Assembly: GCA_012103255.1 (NCBI GenBank)
Contig: WLXD01000007.1
Span: forward strand, 186,001-250,000
DNA length: 64,000 nt
Direction: 5' to 3'
DNA from: Acidobacteriota bacterium
Lineage (GTDB): Bacteria; Acidobacteriota; UBA890; WLXD01
The notes under the pieces were generated by a model. That model was not told the origin of the DNA. It worked only from the letters and a program-made list of their open reading frames with translations, and did no database searches. A program made the position numbers and the translations under genes. Each line of letters begins with the position of its first letter. The stretch's first letter is position 1. Below are positions 1 to 8,985 of this stretch, one piece after another.

Positions 1-1113
1 GAGACCGGCCGCCCGAGCCACCGGCACCAGCACGTAGACCATCCCCAGCCCGACGGCGCCACCGAAGACTCCGATGAAGAGCGATTCTGCGAGGACCTCG
101 GCCATGATCTGTGCTCGGCTCGCGCCGACCGCCCGACGAATACCGATCTCGTTGGTCCGCTGGGTCACCGAGACGAGAATCGTGTTGGTGACGACGATGA
201 CTGCCGCCAGAAGGGCCATCGCCGAGATTGGGGCCGCGGCCACGCCCACTCTCTCAGAGAGCGACTGGACGAAGCTGCGCGCGGCTTCCGGCGAGAGGAT
301 GTCGAAGTTGTCGGCGTCGCCCGGTTGCAACTGTCGCCGCGCACGCATCGAGATCCGGGCGTGATCTTCTGCCCGACGCACCTGGGCCGTGCTGGTCGCC
401 TCGGGCGGCTTGGCCAGGAGTTGCAACGTCGCGGGAGCCCCGAACAGTCGCTCCGAGGCCCGCAGAGGAATCCACACGTTGCGATCCAGCGAGACACCGC
501 TGATGTTCCCCTGCCGTTCCTGCACACCGATCACCCGGAAGCCGCGCCCCGCAATGCGAATCGTACGGCCCAGTGGGTCGACGTTGGGATACAAGGTGTC
601 GACGATGGTCGCCCCGATCACCGCAACGAATGCAGCGCGATCGGCCTCCTCACGCGTGAAGAACCGACCACTTTCGAAAGCGAGGTCGCGGAGTCCGGCG
701 AGCGTCGCCGTCGCACCGATCAATGACGCGCCCGGGTATTTCTCGGAACCGGCGGCCACTTCGACGGCGCGATTGACCGTGGCGCCATAGACGACTCGGT
801 TGTCCGCGTACCGCTCCATGAAGCGTAGGTCGCTGCGCTCGATGTTCGGATTGCGTTCTTGCTTCAGGGCAAGTTCACGACGGCTGAGCTGGCCAACGGA
901 AGCGATCTTCGCCATCACAAAGGTGTCGCTTCCGAATGCGCGCGCGGCATTGACGCGGGCGAAGTTCTCGATCGCATCGAGAGTGACGACAACCGTGGCC
1001 AACGTGGCCACTGCGGCAGCGATCGCAACGCCAGCGAGCGCTGCTCTTAGCGGGTGGCTCCGCGCAGCGCCGATGCCCTCCGCGGCAGCGTCGAGTAGAA
1101 GCGCGACTCGCAC
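1..1113 (-). CDS. MacB-like ABC transporter permease (3' end beyond window)
   Basis: The reverse strand reads without a stop from a GTG at 1113 to the window edge, giving 371 codons of an FtsX/MacB-type permease. A first membrane helix lies near residues 25-45, followed by a MacB-like periplasmic core that includes the motifs GRTIRIAGRGFRVIGV and FFTREEADRAAFVAVIG. A second helix group begins near residue 325 and leads into TNEIGIRRAVGASRAQIMAE, the FtsX-domain signature. The start lies 5 bases after the stop of the adaptor gene, so the two are co-transcribed and probably form a MacAB-type tripartite exporter. No ATPase gene is visible on this side; it may lie beyond the left edge. The missing C-terminus should hold the last helices. 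Family assignment is secure, substrate unknown. Confidence 0.9.
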   Translation of the reverse strand, partial: MRVALLLDAAAEGIGAARSHPLRAALAGVAIAAAVATLATVVVTLDAIENFARVNAARAFGSDTFVMAKIASVGQLSRRELALKQERNPNIERSDLRFMERYADNRVVYGATVNRAVEVAAGSEKYPGASLIGATATLAGLRDLAFESGRFFTREEADRAAFVAVIGATIVDTLYPNVDPLGRTIRIAGRGFRVIGVQERQGNISGVSLDRNVWIPLRASERLFGAPATLQLLAKPPEATSTAQVRRAEDHARISMRARRQLQPGDADNFDILSPEAARSFVQSLSERVGVAAAPISAMALLAAVIVVTNTILVSVTQRTNEIGIRRAVGASRAQIMAEVLAESLFIGVFGGAVGLGMVYVLVPVARAAGL

Positions 1114-1118
1114 GGGGC

Positions 1119-2360
1119 CTACTGGGGGCGAACGGCGTCGCCGTCCTGCAGATCGCGCAGCACCTGATAGGGGCCGATGATCACCTCGGTGCCGGCATCG
1201 AGGCCGCCGATACCGATGTCCAGGCCACCGATGATCCCTGTCTCGACCTCACGAAACTGAGCCTGACCGTCCTGGACGACGAACACGCCACGCCGGTCGG
1301 TGCCGTCCTCGGCTGGTCGCAAGACGACTGCCTGCAGCGGCACCGTGGCCACGTTCGCTTCCTCGCCAACGAGAATCTCGGCGTCGCATGTGAGCCCCGG
1401 ACGCATGCCTTCGATGTGATCGTCGATCCGGACTTCCACGCGAAACTCGCGTGCCGCAGCTCCAGCGCCTTCCTGCGGCAGTGCGCTCGCGCCAACTTCG
1501 GTGACCCGGCCCGTGAACGTGCGGCCGGGCAAAGCCTCCAAAGTTATCGTGGCGGGCTGCCCGACCGCGACGCGCAGGACGTCGGCCTCGGCGACCTTCA
1601 CGTCCGCGTTGAGTTCGCTCAAATCCGACACCGTCATCAGAACCGTGCCAGGCTGATTCTGGATGCCAATCACCACCATCTCGTCCTGCCGCACCTGTAG
1701 GCGCGATACCACGCCATCGATCGGCGACACGATAGACGTCTTCGAGAGCTGATCTTCAGCGCGCGCCGCCTGCGCCTCGGCCTGAGCTACCCGGCGCTCG
1801 GCTGCACTGGCCGAACCCACGACACGAGCCACCGCGGCCTCCGCTGAGGCCACCTGTGCCCGTGCAGTCTCGAGGGCTGCCACCGCGGTATCGAGTTCGG
1901 CGCGCGACACGAGTTCTTGCTCGTGCAGGCGATCGGTTCGGTTGAAGTTAGCCTCAGCCTCGCGGGCGCGCGCCTCGGCGAGTTGCAGGTCTGCGCGCGC
2001 GGCGCCGACTTGCTCCTCGGCGGCCTTGGCCTCGGCTTCGAGAGCCGCGATCGCTGCAGAAGCGGCGTCCAGATCCGAGCGCGCTTGAACCGGATCGATC
2101 CGCGCGAGCAGGTCGTCCCGGGTGACGGTCTGGCCCTCGATCACCGGCAGGTCGACCACGCGTCCCATGACGCTGGAGCCGATGTCGGCATAGCGTTCGG
2201 CGACGATCTCACCCGACGCGGTCACGTAGGAGCGGAACGTTTCACGCGTCTCGACAACGCCGATATCAACGGCGATACCTTCGCCGCCGTTGCCGCGCAG
2301 CGCCATCGTGACGGCAACGATTGCGGCCAACGCGCCGAGACCGATGCCCCAGCGCTTCAA
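1119..2360 (-). CDS. HlyD/MacA-type periplasmic adaptor subunit
   Basis: Membrane-fusion protein of 413 residues that would bridge an inner-membrane permease to an outer-membrane channel. An N-terminal membrane anchor (about residues 5-22) is followed by a first half lipoyl domain with GRVVDLPVIEGQTVTRDDLL. A long Ala/Glu/Arg-rich coiled coil (about 95-210) comes next, then the second half lipoyl domain (SPIDGVVSRLQ) and beta-barrel domains. The start is TTG, supported by GGAGG five bases upstream. It is followed immediately by the MacB-like permease gene, so the pair is likely one efflux or export unit. The family is clear; the exported compound cannot be read from the sequence. Confidence 0.93.
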   Translation of the reverse strand: MKRWGIGLGALAAIVAVTMALRGNGGEGIAVDIGVVETRETFRSYVTASGEIVAERYADIGSSVMGRVVDLPVIEGQTVTRDDLLARIDPVQARSDLDAASAAIAALEAEAKAAEEQVGAARADLQLAEARAREAEANFNRTDRLHEQELVSRAELDTAVAALETARAQVASAEAAVARVVGSASAAERRVAQAEAQAARAEDQLSKTSIVSPIDGVVSRLQVRQDEMVVIGIQNQPGTVLMTVSDLSELNADVKVAEADVLRVAVGQPATITLEALPGRTFTGRVTEVGASALPQEGAGAAAREFRVEVRIDDHIEGMRPGLTCDAEILVGEEANVATVPLQAVVLRPAEDGTDRRGVFVVQDGQAQFREVETGIIGGLDIGIGGLDAGTEVIIGPYQVLRDLQDGDAVRPQ

Positions 2361-2443
2361 GCGAGCCTCCGGAGATGACCGCAGGTCAATTCAACACCTT
2401 CTAGTTCTGGAAGTGGCGAGCCTCTGGCCCGCGTGTGGGGGGA

Positions 2444-3805
2444 CTAGCGGCGTGTATCCGGGTCGCTGTTATCGCTTGCCGGGCCGGCAGCCGCAACTCG
2501 CGGCGTTCCGCGGGACGGCCAGACGAACACGTTCAGCGCCTCGAGTTCCCGGACGAAGACCTGTTCTCCGGCCACCGCGATATGGCCCCATGCAGATGCC
2601 GTGGCGACCGCTGCTTCATCCAGCAGTTCGTACTGATCGGGGTTGGCGCGAATCAACCGCAACTCGCCCTCGGCATCGAGGGCCAGGAGCTTGTCGCCTT
2701 GCCACGCAATGCTCCAGTACTCGCCAAAAGGCGTGGTGCGCCACTTCTCTTCGCCGGTCCGAAGATCGATGCAGCTGAATCGGCCGTTGCCGAGATGCAG
2801 GTATGCGTAGTCCCCGATCTGGACTGGCGTCGACATGTAGCCGCTGCCCTTGGACGTCCAGGCGGGGGCCACGTCGTTGCTCGAAGAAACCGAGTAGAAG
2901 TGGGAGCCGTTCCGGTGCTGGCTCACAAAGATGCCGTTCCCGTAGCTCATCGGGGTCACGATGTTCATGCCACGGAAATTCGGGACTGACTGACTCCACA
3001 GCACCGCGCCGGACTCAGGATCGACACCGGTGAGCGCAGCACGTGTGAAGACCAGGAGTTGACGCTGGCCGTTGAGTTCGGCCAGGACGGGCGACGAGAA
3101 CGCGCCGCCGCTCATGATGTTGTTGGGCGACGCCGCCGCGCGCCACACCGGTACCCCGGTGCGCTTGTCGAGCTTCACGATCCCGTTCGCAGCCTGCACG
3201 TAGAGATAGTCGCCGTCGAGAAGTGGCGAAGAGGCAAACCCGAACGGCGGCTCGCTTACCTGATAGTGGCGCGGCAGGTCGATGCGCCACAGCTCGTCAC
3301 CAGTTTCACCGTCGAGCGCAAACACCATCTCTAGCATGTCGCCCACGAAGAGCATCTCGCCGTCGTAGGCGGGCGTTGACCTTACCCAGGCGCCGTGCGA
3401 TGCCGCGAAGAACGGAACCTCGGCCGGTGCGCCCCAGCTCTTGCGCCAGATTTCGCTGCCGTCGAGACGCGCTAGGGCGCGAACCGTCACCGTGCCTACC
3501 TCATCGCTACCCAGCACGAAGACCCGGTCACGGCCCACGACGGGGCCCGGATATCCCTTGCCCAACTCCACGCGCCACGCCGGGCGCAGCCCATCGAGAT
3601 TGTCGGCCCAGCCCGTGCCGGAGACCTGGCCGTCTCGCGCGGCGCCACGCCATTGCCCCCACGCGGAGGCGGAAGGATCGGCATCCACGCTAGTCGTCAT
3701 CACCTGAGCCAACGCGGGCTGCGCGAGTGCTGCCGCGGCGAGCAAGGTCATTGCGAGAAAAGCCTTGCGGCACGGCATCCAAAAGCGCGTCGAGGTCGGA
3801 GTCAT
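2444..3805 (-). CDS. Secreted PQQ-like beta-propeller protein
   Basis: Predicted periplasmic eight-bladed propeller of 453 residues. I start it at the ATG at 3805 because a longer in-frame ATG at 3895 would precede a poor signal peptide, whereas 3805 has GGAG upstream and gives a classic signal peptide (KAFLAMTLLAAAALAQPALA, about residues 14-33). PQQ-type blade motifs recur: LARLDGSEIWRKSW, VFALDGETGDELWRI, IVKLDKRTGVPVW, LTGVDPESGAVLW and FSCIDLRTGEEKW. Such folds occur in PQQ dehydrogenases and in BamB-like scaffolds; no dehydrogenase catalytic set was recognised, so the role stays open. It is divergent from the lipid-modification operon and resembles the tandem pair at 20.3-23.4 kb. Confidence 0.85.
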   Translation of the reverse strand: MTPTSTRFWMPCRKAFLAMTLLAAAALAQPALAQVMTTSVDADPSASAWGQWRGAARDGQVSGTGWADNLDGLRPAWRVELGKGYPGPVVGRDRVFVLGSDEVGTVTVRALARLDGSEIWRKSWGAPAEVPFFAASHGAWVRSTPAYDGEMLFVGDMLEMVFALDGETGDELWRIDLPRHYQVSEPPFGFASSPLLDGDYLYVQAANGIVKLDKRTGVPVWRAAASPNNIMSGGAFSSPVLAELNGQRQLLVFTRAALTGVDPESGAVLWSQSVPNFRGMNIVTPMSYGNGIFVSQHRNGSHFYSVSSSNDVAPAWTSKGSGYMSTPVQIGDYAYLHLGNGRFSCIDLRTGEEKWRTTPFGEYWSIAWQGDKLLALDAEGELRLIRANPDQYELLDEAAVATASAWGHIAVAGEQVFVRELEALNVFVWPSRGTPRVAAAGPASDNSDPDTRR

Positions 3806-3806
3806 T

Positions 3807-3829
3807 GTTGTCTCCAGGAGGTTGTCTCC
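3807..3829 (-). promoter_or_regulatory. Duplicated ribosome-binding region upstream of the propeller gene
   Basis: The nine bases GTTGTCTCC occur twice (3807-3815 and 3821-3829). Read on the minus strand this is GGAGACAAC twice, with the proximal GGAG correctly placed for the ATG at 3805. The second copy may be a spare ribosome landing site or half of a protein-binding direct repeat. Confidence 0.45.
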
Positions 3830-3881
3830 TTGCAGACTTCGCGTACCGGGCGAAAACGGATTCGCATAGCCCCCCGAAAAG

Positions 3882-4685
3882 ATGTCAATTCTCATCTACA
3901 CGCTGCTGATCACTGCCCTCGCCATGGTGGCGATGTGGTGTCTGAGCCTGCTGCTGCGCAACGCCGCAATCGTCGATAGCTACTGGGGACCAGGCTTTCT
4001 GGTCATCGCAAGCATCGCCGCCGCGTCCGGAACTGGATCCACCGCGCGCACTGGGCTGATCCTCACCCTCGTGGCCATATGGAGCCTGCGCCTTGGCGGC
4101 TACCTGACCTGGCGCAACTGGGGAAAGCCCGAGGACTATCGCTACGGAGCGATGCGAACACACCACGGCTCCCGATTCTGGTGGGTGAGCTTCCTCACGG
4201 TCTTCACGCTCCAGGGCGTCCTGATGTGGTTGATCTCGTTGCCTCTCCAGGCCGCCGTGCTGACCTCCACGCCTGTTGAACTCGGGTGGCTGGACTACGT
4301 GGGCGTGCTGCTCTGGGCGGTGGGATTCACGTTTGAAGCCATCGGCGACGCTCAGCTCGCTCGCTTCAAGGGCGATCCGGCCAATGTGGGCAAGGTGCTC
4401 GATCGCGGCGTGTGGGCGTGGACGCGGCACCCCAACTACTTCGGCGAGACACTGATCTGGTGGGGCTACGGACTGATCGCTCTCGCCACGCCATATGGGC
4501 CCTGGCTGCTCCTGAGTCCCGTCCTGATGACCTTCCTCCTGCTGAAAGTCTCGGGTGTAGCCATGCTCGAGCGAGACATCGGTGACCGCCGCCCCGGATA
4601 CGCCGACTACATGCGACGAACAAGTGCGTTCTGGCCTCGGCCCCCGCTGCCGCGCTCCGCCGACAACAGCACCGGCGTGCAGTGA
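3882..4685 (+). CDS. DUF1295 membrane protein (steroid 5-alpha-reductase-like fold)
   Basis: Integral membrane protein of 267 residues with about six hydrophobic helices. The family signature WTRHPNYFGETLIWWG lies near residues 182-197 and matches the NADPH-binding region of the DUF1295/steroid reductase/ICMT-like group. It is the first gene of a run in which each stop overlaps the next start (here GTGA with the FAD protein), so it is probably translated with the downstream lipid genes. DUF1295 proteins often travel with the FAD amine-oxidase-like, DUF1365 and cyclopropane synthase genes seen here. A reductase acting on a membrane lipid is an inference; no substrate is known to me. Confidence 0.9.
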   Translation: MSILIYTLLITALAMVAMWCLSLLLRNAAIVDSYWGPGFLVIASIAAASGTGSTARTGLILTLVAIWSLRLGGYLTWRNWGKPEDYRYGAMRTHHGSRFWWVSFLTVFTLQGVLMWLISLPLQAAVLTSTPVELGWLDYVGVLLWAVGFTFEAIGDAQLARFKGDPANVGKVLDRGVWAWTRHPNYFGETLIWWGYGLIALATPYGPWLLLSPVLMTFLLLKVSGVAMLERDIGDRRPGYADYMRRTSAFWPRPPLPRSADNSTGVQ

Positions 4686-5950
4686 GCGCGCGCGAACGCA
4701 TAGCGGTGATTGGCGCAGGAGCTGCCGGACTGACGTCGGCCTACCTGTTGCAGCAGCGATTCGATGTCACGCTCTTCGAGCGCGACGAAAGGCTCGGCGG
4801 ACATGTGAACACGGTGCCGATCCCGGATGGCTCCGACGCTGGAACGCCTGTCGATACCGGCTTCATTGTTTTCAACGAACGGAACTACCCGAACTTCTGT
4901 CGGCTTCTGGATCGTCTCGGCGTGGCATGGCGTGAGAGCGACATGTCCTTCAGCTATACGTCCGAGATCTCCGGACTCCAGTACGCCGGGACCGGCGCCG
5001 ATGGTCTCTTCGCGCAGCGCGCCAACCTCGTGAGCCCGCGTTTCTGGCGACTCCTGGCCGCGATCATGCTGTTTTGCCGACGCGGGCGACAGGCGCTCAA
5101 GGGCAAGACCCTCGGCAACGCCACGCTCGGGGACTTCCTCGACGAGTGCGCATTCTCGGACGTGCTTGCGGCGGACTATGTCATCCCGATGGCCGCCTCC
5201 ATCTGGTCGGCATCACGCACCGACATCCGCGACTTCCCGGCCGCGGCGATCCTGCATTTCTTCGACAACCACGGCCTACTCGATGTGCGCGACCGCATCA
5301 CCTGGCGCACCGTTGAGGGCGGCAGCAAGACCTACGTCGACGCTCTGCTCGGCTCGTTCTCCGGAGAAGTCGTCACCGGGGCTCGCATCGCTGCGGTGCA
5401 GCGCGGAGTCGCTGGCCCGACACTGCAGATGGAGGACGGACACACTGATCGTTTCGACCATGTCGTCCTCGCGACGCATGCCGACCAGGCGCTCGCGCTG
5501 CTCGAGGATCCCTGCAATGACGAGACGTCGCTGCTCGGGGCGTGGCGATACTCGCGTAGCCTCGCCGTTCTGCACACGGACACGGCGCTGCTGCCGTCGA
5601 ACTCGCGTGCCTGGGCGTCCTGGAACTACCGCCGCACCACGGCAACCGGCGACGCCGAGCCGGTTCATCTGAGCTATCACATGAATCAACTTCAAGGACT
5701 GGCCACCGAGCGGGAATACATCGTCACGCTGAATCCACCCGTGGACATCAGCCCGGCCAAGGTCATCGGCAGCTACAACTACACCCACCCCTGCTACGAC
5801 CACCGGTCCATGGCGACCCAGGGACCGCTGCAAGCGCTTAGCGGCTCACGCAACACCTACTACTGCGGCGCCTATCTGGGCTACGGCTTCCACGAAGACG
5901 CCGTTCGCTCCGCCGTCGATGTCGCTGCCAAGTTTGGGGTCACGCTATGA
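4682..5950 (+). CDS. FAD-dependent amine-oxidase-like protein (COG2907 type)
   Basis: Flavoprotein of 422 residues. The N-terminal Rossmann motif is VIGAGAAGLTSA (GxGxxG at residues 11-16), followed by the acidic end of the fold (FERDERLGGH). The C-terminal FAD contact region has YYCGAYLGYGFHEDAVRSA. It starts at GTG, overlapping the previous stop by four bases, and ends overlapping the DUF1365 start in the same way. Proteins of this type sit beside cyclopropane-fatty-acid synthase homologues in many bacteria and are thought to act on unsaturated or methylated acyl chains of membrane lipids. Flavin binding is supported by sequence; the reaction is inferred from the neighbourhood. Confidence 0.9.
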   Translation: MSARERIAVIGAGAAGLTSAYLLQQRFDVTLFERDERLGGHVNTVPIPDGSDAGTPVDTGFIVFNERNYPNFCRLLDRLGVAWRESDMSFSYTSEISGLQYAGTGADGLFAQRANLVSPRFWRLLAAIMLFCRRGRQALKGKTLGNATLGDFLDECAFSDVLAADYVIPMAASIWSASRTDIRDFPAAAILHFFDNHGLLDVRDRITWRTVEGGSKTYVDALLGSFSGEVVTGARIAAVQRGVAGPTLQMEDGHTDRFDHVVLATHADQALALLEDPCNDETSLLGAWRYSRSLAVLHTDTALLPSNSRAWASWNYRRTTATGDAEPVHLSYHMNQLQGLATEREYIVTLNPPVDISPAKVIGSYNYTHPCYDHRSMATQGPLQALSGSRNTYYCGAYLGYGFHEDAVRSAVDVAAKFGVTL

Positions 5951-6789
5951 ATTCTCGGTGGTACCCCGGGACACTCGTGCACGCGCGCACGCAGCCGTTG
6001 AGGCACGTATTCAAGTACCCGGTCTCGTTCTTCGCGTTCGACCTCGATGAACTCGCCGACCTCGATCGCCGCGTGGCCCTGTTTGGGCACAATCGCCGCC
6101 AAGTGTTCTCGTTGCGCGACGCCGACTACCTCGGGAGCCGTAACGGCAGCCTGCGCGACAAGCTCGAAGGGCATCTGCAATCGCAGGCCATCGCCGAATC
6201 TCCGGCTCGCGTCGTCCTGCTCACCACCCCGCGCACGTTCGGTCACACGTTCAACCCGATCAGCTTCTTCTACTGCTACGACGACAACGGTGCATTGCAG
6301 CGCGTGGTCGTCGAGGTCAACAACACGTTCGGCGAAGGGCACCTGTACTTCCTCAGCGCGCAAGCCGACGGCGGCATCCGTCGCGATCATGCCAAGGAGT
6401 TCCACGTCTCCCCTTTCAACGACACAGGTGGTGAGTACGACTTCGATCTCACGGCTCTCGACCTGAACATCAACCTGCGCATCCGACTGCGCCGCGACGA
6501 CGAAGTCGTCTTCAGCGCGAGCCTTGCAGCCACCGGTCGCGACCTGACTTCGGCTGCGACCCGCCGAGCCGTTCTTACGTATCCGATCAACACGCTGCTC
6601 ACCTTGCCGCGGATCCTGTGGCAGGCAGCCAAGCTCTACTACCTCCGTCGCATGCCATTCCACGCGAAGCCGCCCCCGCAGAACGAAGTCACATACGACG
6701 CCACCTACCCGCCGTACGTCAGCGAGTTCGAAGCTCCGGGCAAGCGAGGGGCGCCTGGCGATGGAACGGTCACGGAGAAGTCGTCATGA
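5947..6789 (+). CDS. DUF1365 domain-containing protein
   Basis: Protein of 280 residues recognisable as DUF1365 from WYPGTLVHARTQPLRHVFKY at the start and HTFNPISFFYCYD in the middle. It has no signal peptide or clear membrane helix except a weak hydrophobic stretch near residues 205-225. It lies between the FAD protein and the methyltransferase with 4-base overlaps on both sides, so all three are likely made together. The biochemical role of DUF1365 is not known to me; its constant company suggests a part in acyl-chain modification. Length is normal for the family. Confidence 0.9.
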   Translation: MNSRWYPGTLVHARTQPLRHVFKYPVSFFAFDLDELADLDRRVALFGHNRRQVFSLRDADYLGSRNGSLRDKLEGHLQSQAIAESPARVVLLTTPRTFGHTFNPISFFYCYDDNGALQRVVVEVNNTFGEGHLYFLSAQADGGIRRDHAKEFHVSPFNDTGGEYDFDLTALDLNINLRIRLRRDDEVVFSASLAATGRDLTSAATRRAVLTYPINTLLTLPRILWQAAKLYYLRRMPFHAKPPPQNEVTYDATYPPYVSEFEAPGKRGAPGDGTVTEKSS

Positions 6790-8006
6790 GCGCCGTATCT
6801 GCTGTGGTCAGCGCGATTCTCAGTCGTCGCTTGCGCGGACTCGAATCTGGCGGGCTCGCCGTGACCTTCCCAGATGGGCGGCGAGTAGCCTACGGCGACG
6901 CGACGGCCGCCCCCGTCGCACTTCATATCGACTCCTGGTGGTTCATATGGCGGGTCGCCACGGGCGGCGACATCGGCTTCGCCGAGTGCTTCATGCGCGG
7001 TGAGTGGCGCACCGACGATCTGACCGCGCTGATCCAGCTCTTCGCTGACGATCGCGACGCCATGGGGGCGAGCTCCTCGGATCCCTCCTGGCCACGACGC
7101 ATGTTCGAGCGCTGGCTGCACTGGACGCGACGAAACACTCCGCAGGGAAACCGCCGAAATATTGCCGCGCACTACGACCTGGGCAACGAGTTCTTCGAAC
7201 TGTTCCTCGACGATTCGATGACGTACTCATGCGGGATCTTCGACTCGCCCGAGACGACTCTCGAACAAGCGCAGCGCTGCAAGATCGACGCGGTCATCGA
7301 ACGGGCCGGCGTGGAACACGGCGATGATGTTCTCGAGATCGGCAGCGGTTGGGGTCAGCTGGCCATGGTCCTCGCTCGCGAGCACGCCTGTCAGGTCACC
7401 ACGATCACGCAGTCGGAAGAGCAGGCCATCTACGTTCGCGCGCTAGCCCACAGCGAAGGGCTGAGCGATCGGATCCACGTGAAGCTCAGCGACTACCGCG
7501 ACATCGACGGCGAGTACGACCGCATCGTGTCCGTGGAGATGCTGGAAGCGGTGGGACACGACAATCTCTCGACCTACTTTGAAGTGTGCCGACGTCGCCT
7601 CCGCGCCGGCGGACAGGCAGCGATCCAGGTCATCACGATCCAGGATCATCTTTACGACGAGTACCGCACGAGCAGCGACTTCATCCGGCGTTACATATTT
7701 CCGGGGGGTCACCTCCCGTCGCTGGCGGCGCTGCACGAGGCAATCGGCGGCGCAGGTCTCGAAATCAACTACGTGACTGACATCGGCCCTCACTATGCGC
7801 GGACTCTCCGCGAGTGGCGCGACCGTTTCGCCGCCAACGCGGACAGGCTTCGCGCGATGTCTTTCGACGACCGCTTCCAGCGCACCTGGGAGTACTACTT
7901 CGCCTACTGCGAAGCCGGATTCCGCGCCGGCATGCTCGGCGACCTGCACATCGTCCTATCCCGAGCCGCCGACGTCGCGACGTCCCGAAACAGGAGTGCC
8001 GCATGA
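6786..8006 (+). CDS. Cyclopropane-fatty-acid-synthase-type SAM methyltransferase
   Basis: Protein of 406 residues that should transfer a methyl group from S-adenosylmethionine to double bonds of phospholipid acyl chains. The SAM site is VLEIGSGWG at residues 182-190; the family landmarks AAHYDLGNEFFELFLD and MTYSCGIF (Cys149) precede it, and VSVEMLEAVG and FIRRYIFPGGHLPS follow. I start at the ATG at 6786, which overlaps the DUF1365 stop; an open frame extends upstream to 6618 but that part is a shadow of the previous gene. The product could be a cyclopropane, a methyl-branched chain or a furan-fatty-acid precursor; neighbours such as the FAD protein and desaturase make the last options worth testing. 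Confidence 0.93.
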   Translation: MSAVSAVVSAILSRRLRGLESGGLAVTFPDGRRVAYGDATAAPVALHIDSWWFIWRVATGGDIGFAECFMRGEWRTDDLTALIQLFADDRDAMGASSSDPSWPRRMFERWLHWTRRNTPQGNRRNIAAHYDLGNEFFELFLDDSMTYSCGIFDSPETTLEQAQRCKIDAVIERAGVEHGDDVLEIGSGWGQLAMVLAREHACQVTTITQSEEQAIYVRALAHSEGLSDRIHVKLSDYRDIDGEYDRIVSVEMLEAVGHDNLSTYFEVCRRRLRAGGQAAIQVITIQDHLYDEYRTSSDFIRRYIFPGGHLPSLAALHEAIGGAGLEINYVTDIGPHYARTLREWRDRFAANADRLRAMSFDDRFQRTWEYYFAYCEAGFRAGMLGDLHIVLSRAADVATSRNRSAA

Positions 8007-8884
8007 GCGACACAGCCGTCCGCCCGCGCACGGGCACGATCGATCTGATGACGTCGATCCCTTTCCTCGGGGTGCACGCCGCGTGCTTGTTCGTGTTGTG
8101 GACGGGAATCAGCCCTGTGGCCGCCGTGGTCGGCTTCGTGACGTTCTCGGTGCGCATGTTTGGCCTGACCGGCGGCTTCCACCGCTACTTCTGCCACCGC
8201 AGCTACCGCACCAGTCGCTGGTTCCAGTTCGTCCTCGCCTGGGTCGGCACATCGGCGGCCCAGAAGGGCCCGCTGTGGTGGGCAGCCCATCACCGGCACC
8301 ATCACAAACACGCGGATACGGAGGAAGATCCTCATCCGCCCGGAGTCAAAGGCTTCTACTGGGCGCACGCTGGCTGGATCATGGCCCCGGAGAACTCGCG
8401 CACCCGGATCGAACTCGTGCCCGACTTCGCGGAATTCCCCGAACTGCGATGGCTCGACAAGTACCACTACCTGGCGCCCGCAACGCTGATCGCCGCGCTC
8501 TATGGAGTCGGCGCCTGGCTGGCGGCGACACGCCCGGATCTCGGCACCAGTGGAGCCCAGATGGTGGTGGTCGGCTTCGTGCTCAGCACCGTGCTCCTCT
8601 ACCACGTGACGTTCGCGGTGAACTCGTTCGGCCACACATGGGGTTCACGCCGCTACGAGACGGGCGAGGGCAGCCGCAACAGCTTCCTTCTCGCGCTCGT
8701 CACTGGCGGCGAGGGCTGGCACAACAACCACCATCGCTTCCCGGCTTCCGCCAGGCAGGGCTTCTACTGGTGGGAAATCGACCCGACCCACTACGCCATC
8801 GTGGTTCTCGGATGGCTGAGCCTCGTGTGGAACGTGCGGGGTCCCAGCCAGCAGGTGCTCGAAACCGGCCGCAGTCAGTCCTGA
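8003..8884 (+). CDS. Acyl-CoA desaturase (delta-9 type, di-iron)
   Basis: Integral membrane desaturase of 293 residues with all three histidine boxes: HRYFCH at 60-65, HHRHHHKH at about 96-103, and HNNHH at 240-244, which bind the di-iron centre. Hydrophobic helices flank the boxes. It would introduce a cis double bond into an acyl-CoA or lipid chain, supplying substrate for the methyltransferase gene that it overlaps by four bases. The true start is the ATG at 8003; the open frame further upstream is a shadow. Electron donor genes are not seen in the window. Confidence 0.94.
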   Translation: MSDTAVRPRTGTIDLMTSIPFLGVHAACLFVLWTGISPVAAVVGFVTFSVRMFGLTGGFHRYFCHRSYRTSRWFQFVLAWVGTSAAQKGPLWWAAHHRHHHKHADTEEDPHPPGVKGFYWAHAGWIMAPENSRTRIELVPDFAEFPELRWLDKYHYLAPATLIAALYGVGAWLAATRPDLGTSGAQMVVVGFVLSTVLLYHVTFAVNSFGHTWGSRRYETGEGSRNSFLLALVTGGEGWHNNHHRFPASARQGFYWWEIDPTHYAIVVLGWLSLVWNVRGPSQQVLETGRSQS

Positions 8885-8985
8885 ACGTTGCTAAGGGACG
8901 CGGCACCATGAGACACACGCAACGCCGCGGTTCGCGAGATTCTGGAAGCAACGCGTCGTGCCCGCCTCCAACCACCCAGATCGCC

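Noticed and set aside
7795-8985. Long plus-strand open frame running into the TonB receptor
   Set aside because: Its first 400 codons are out-of-frame readings of the methyltransferase and desaturase genes, both of which are clear families in other frames.
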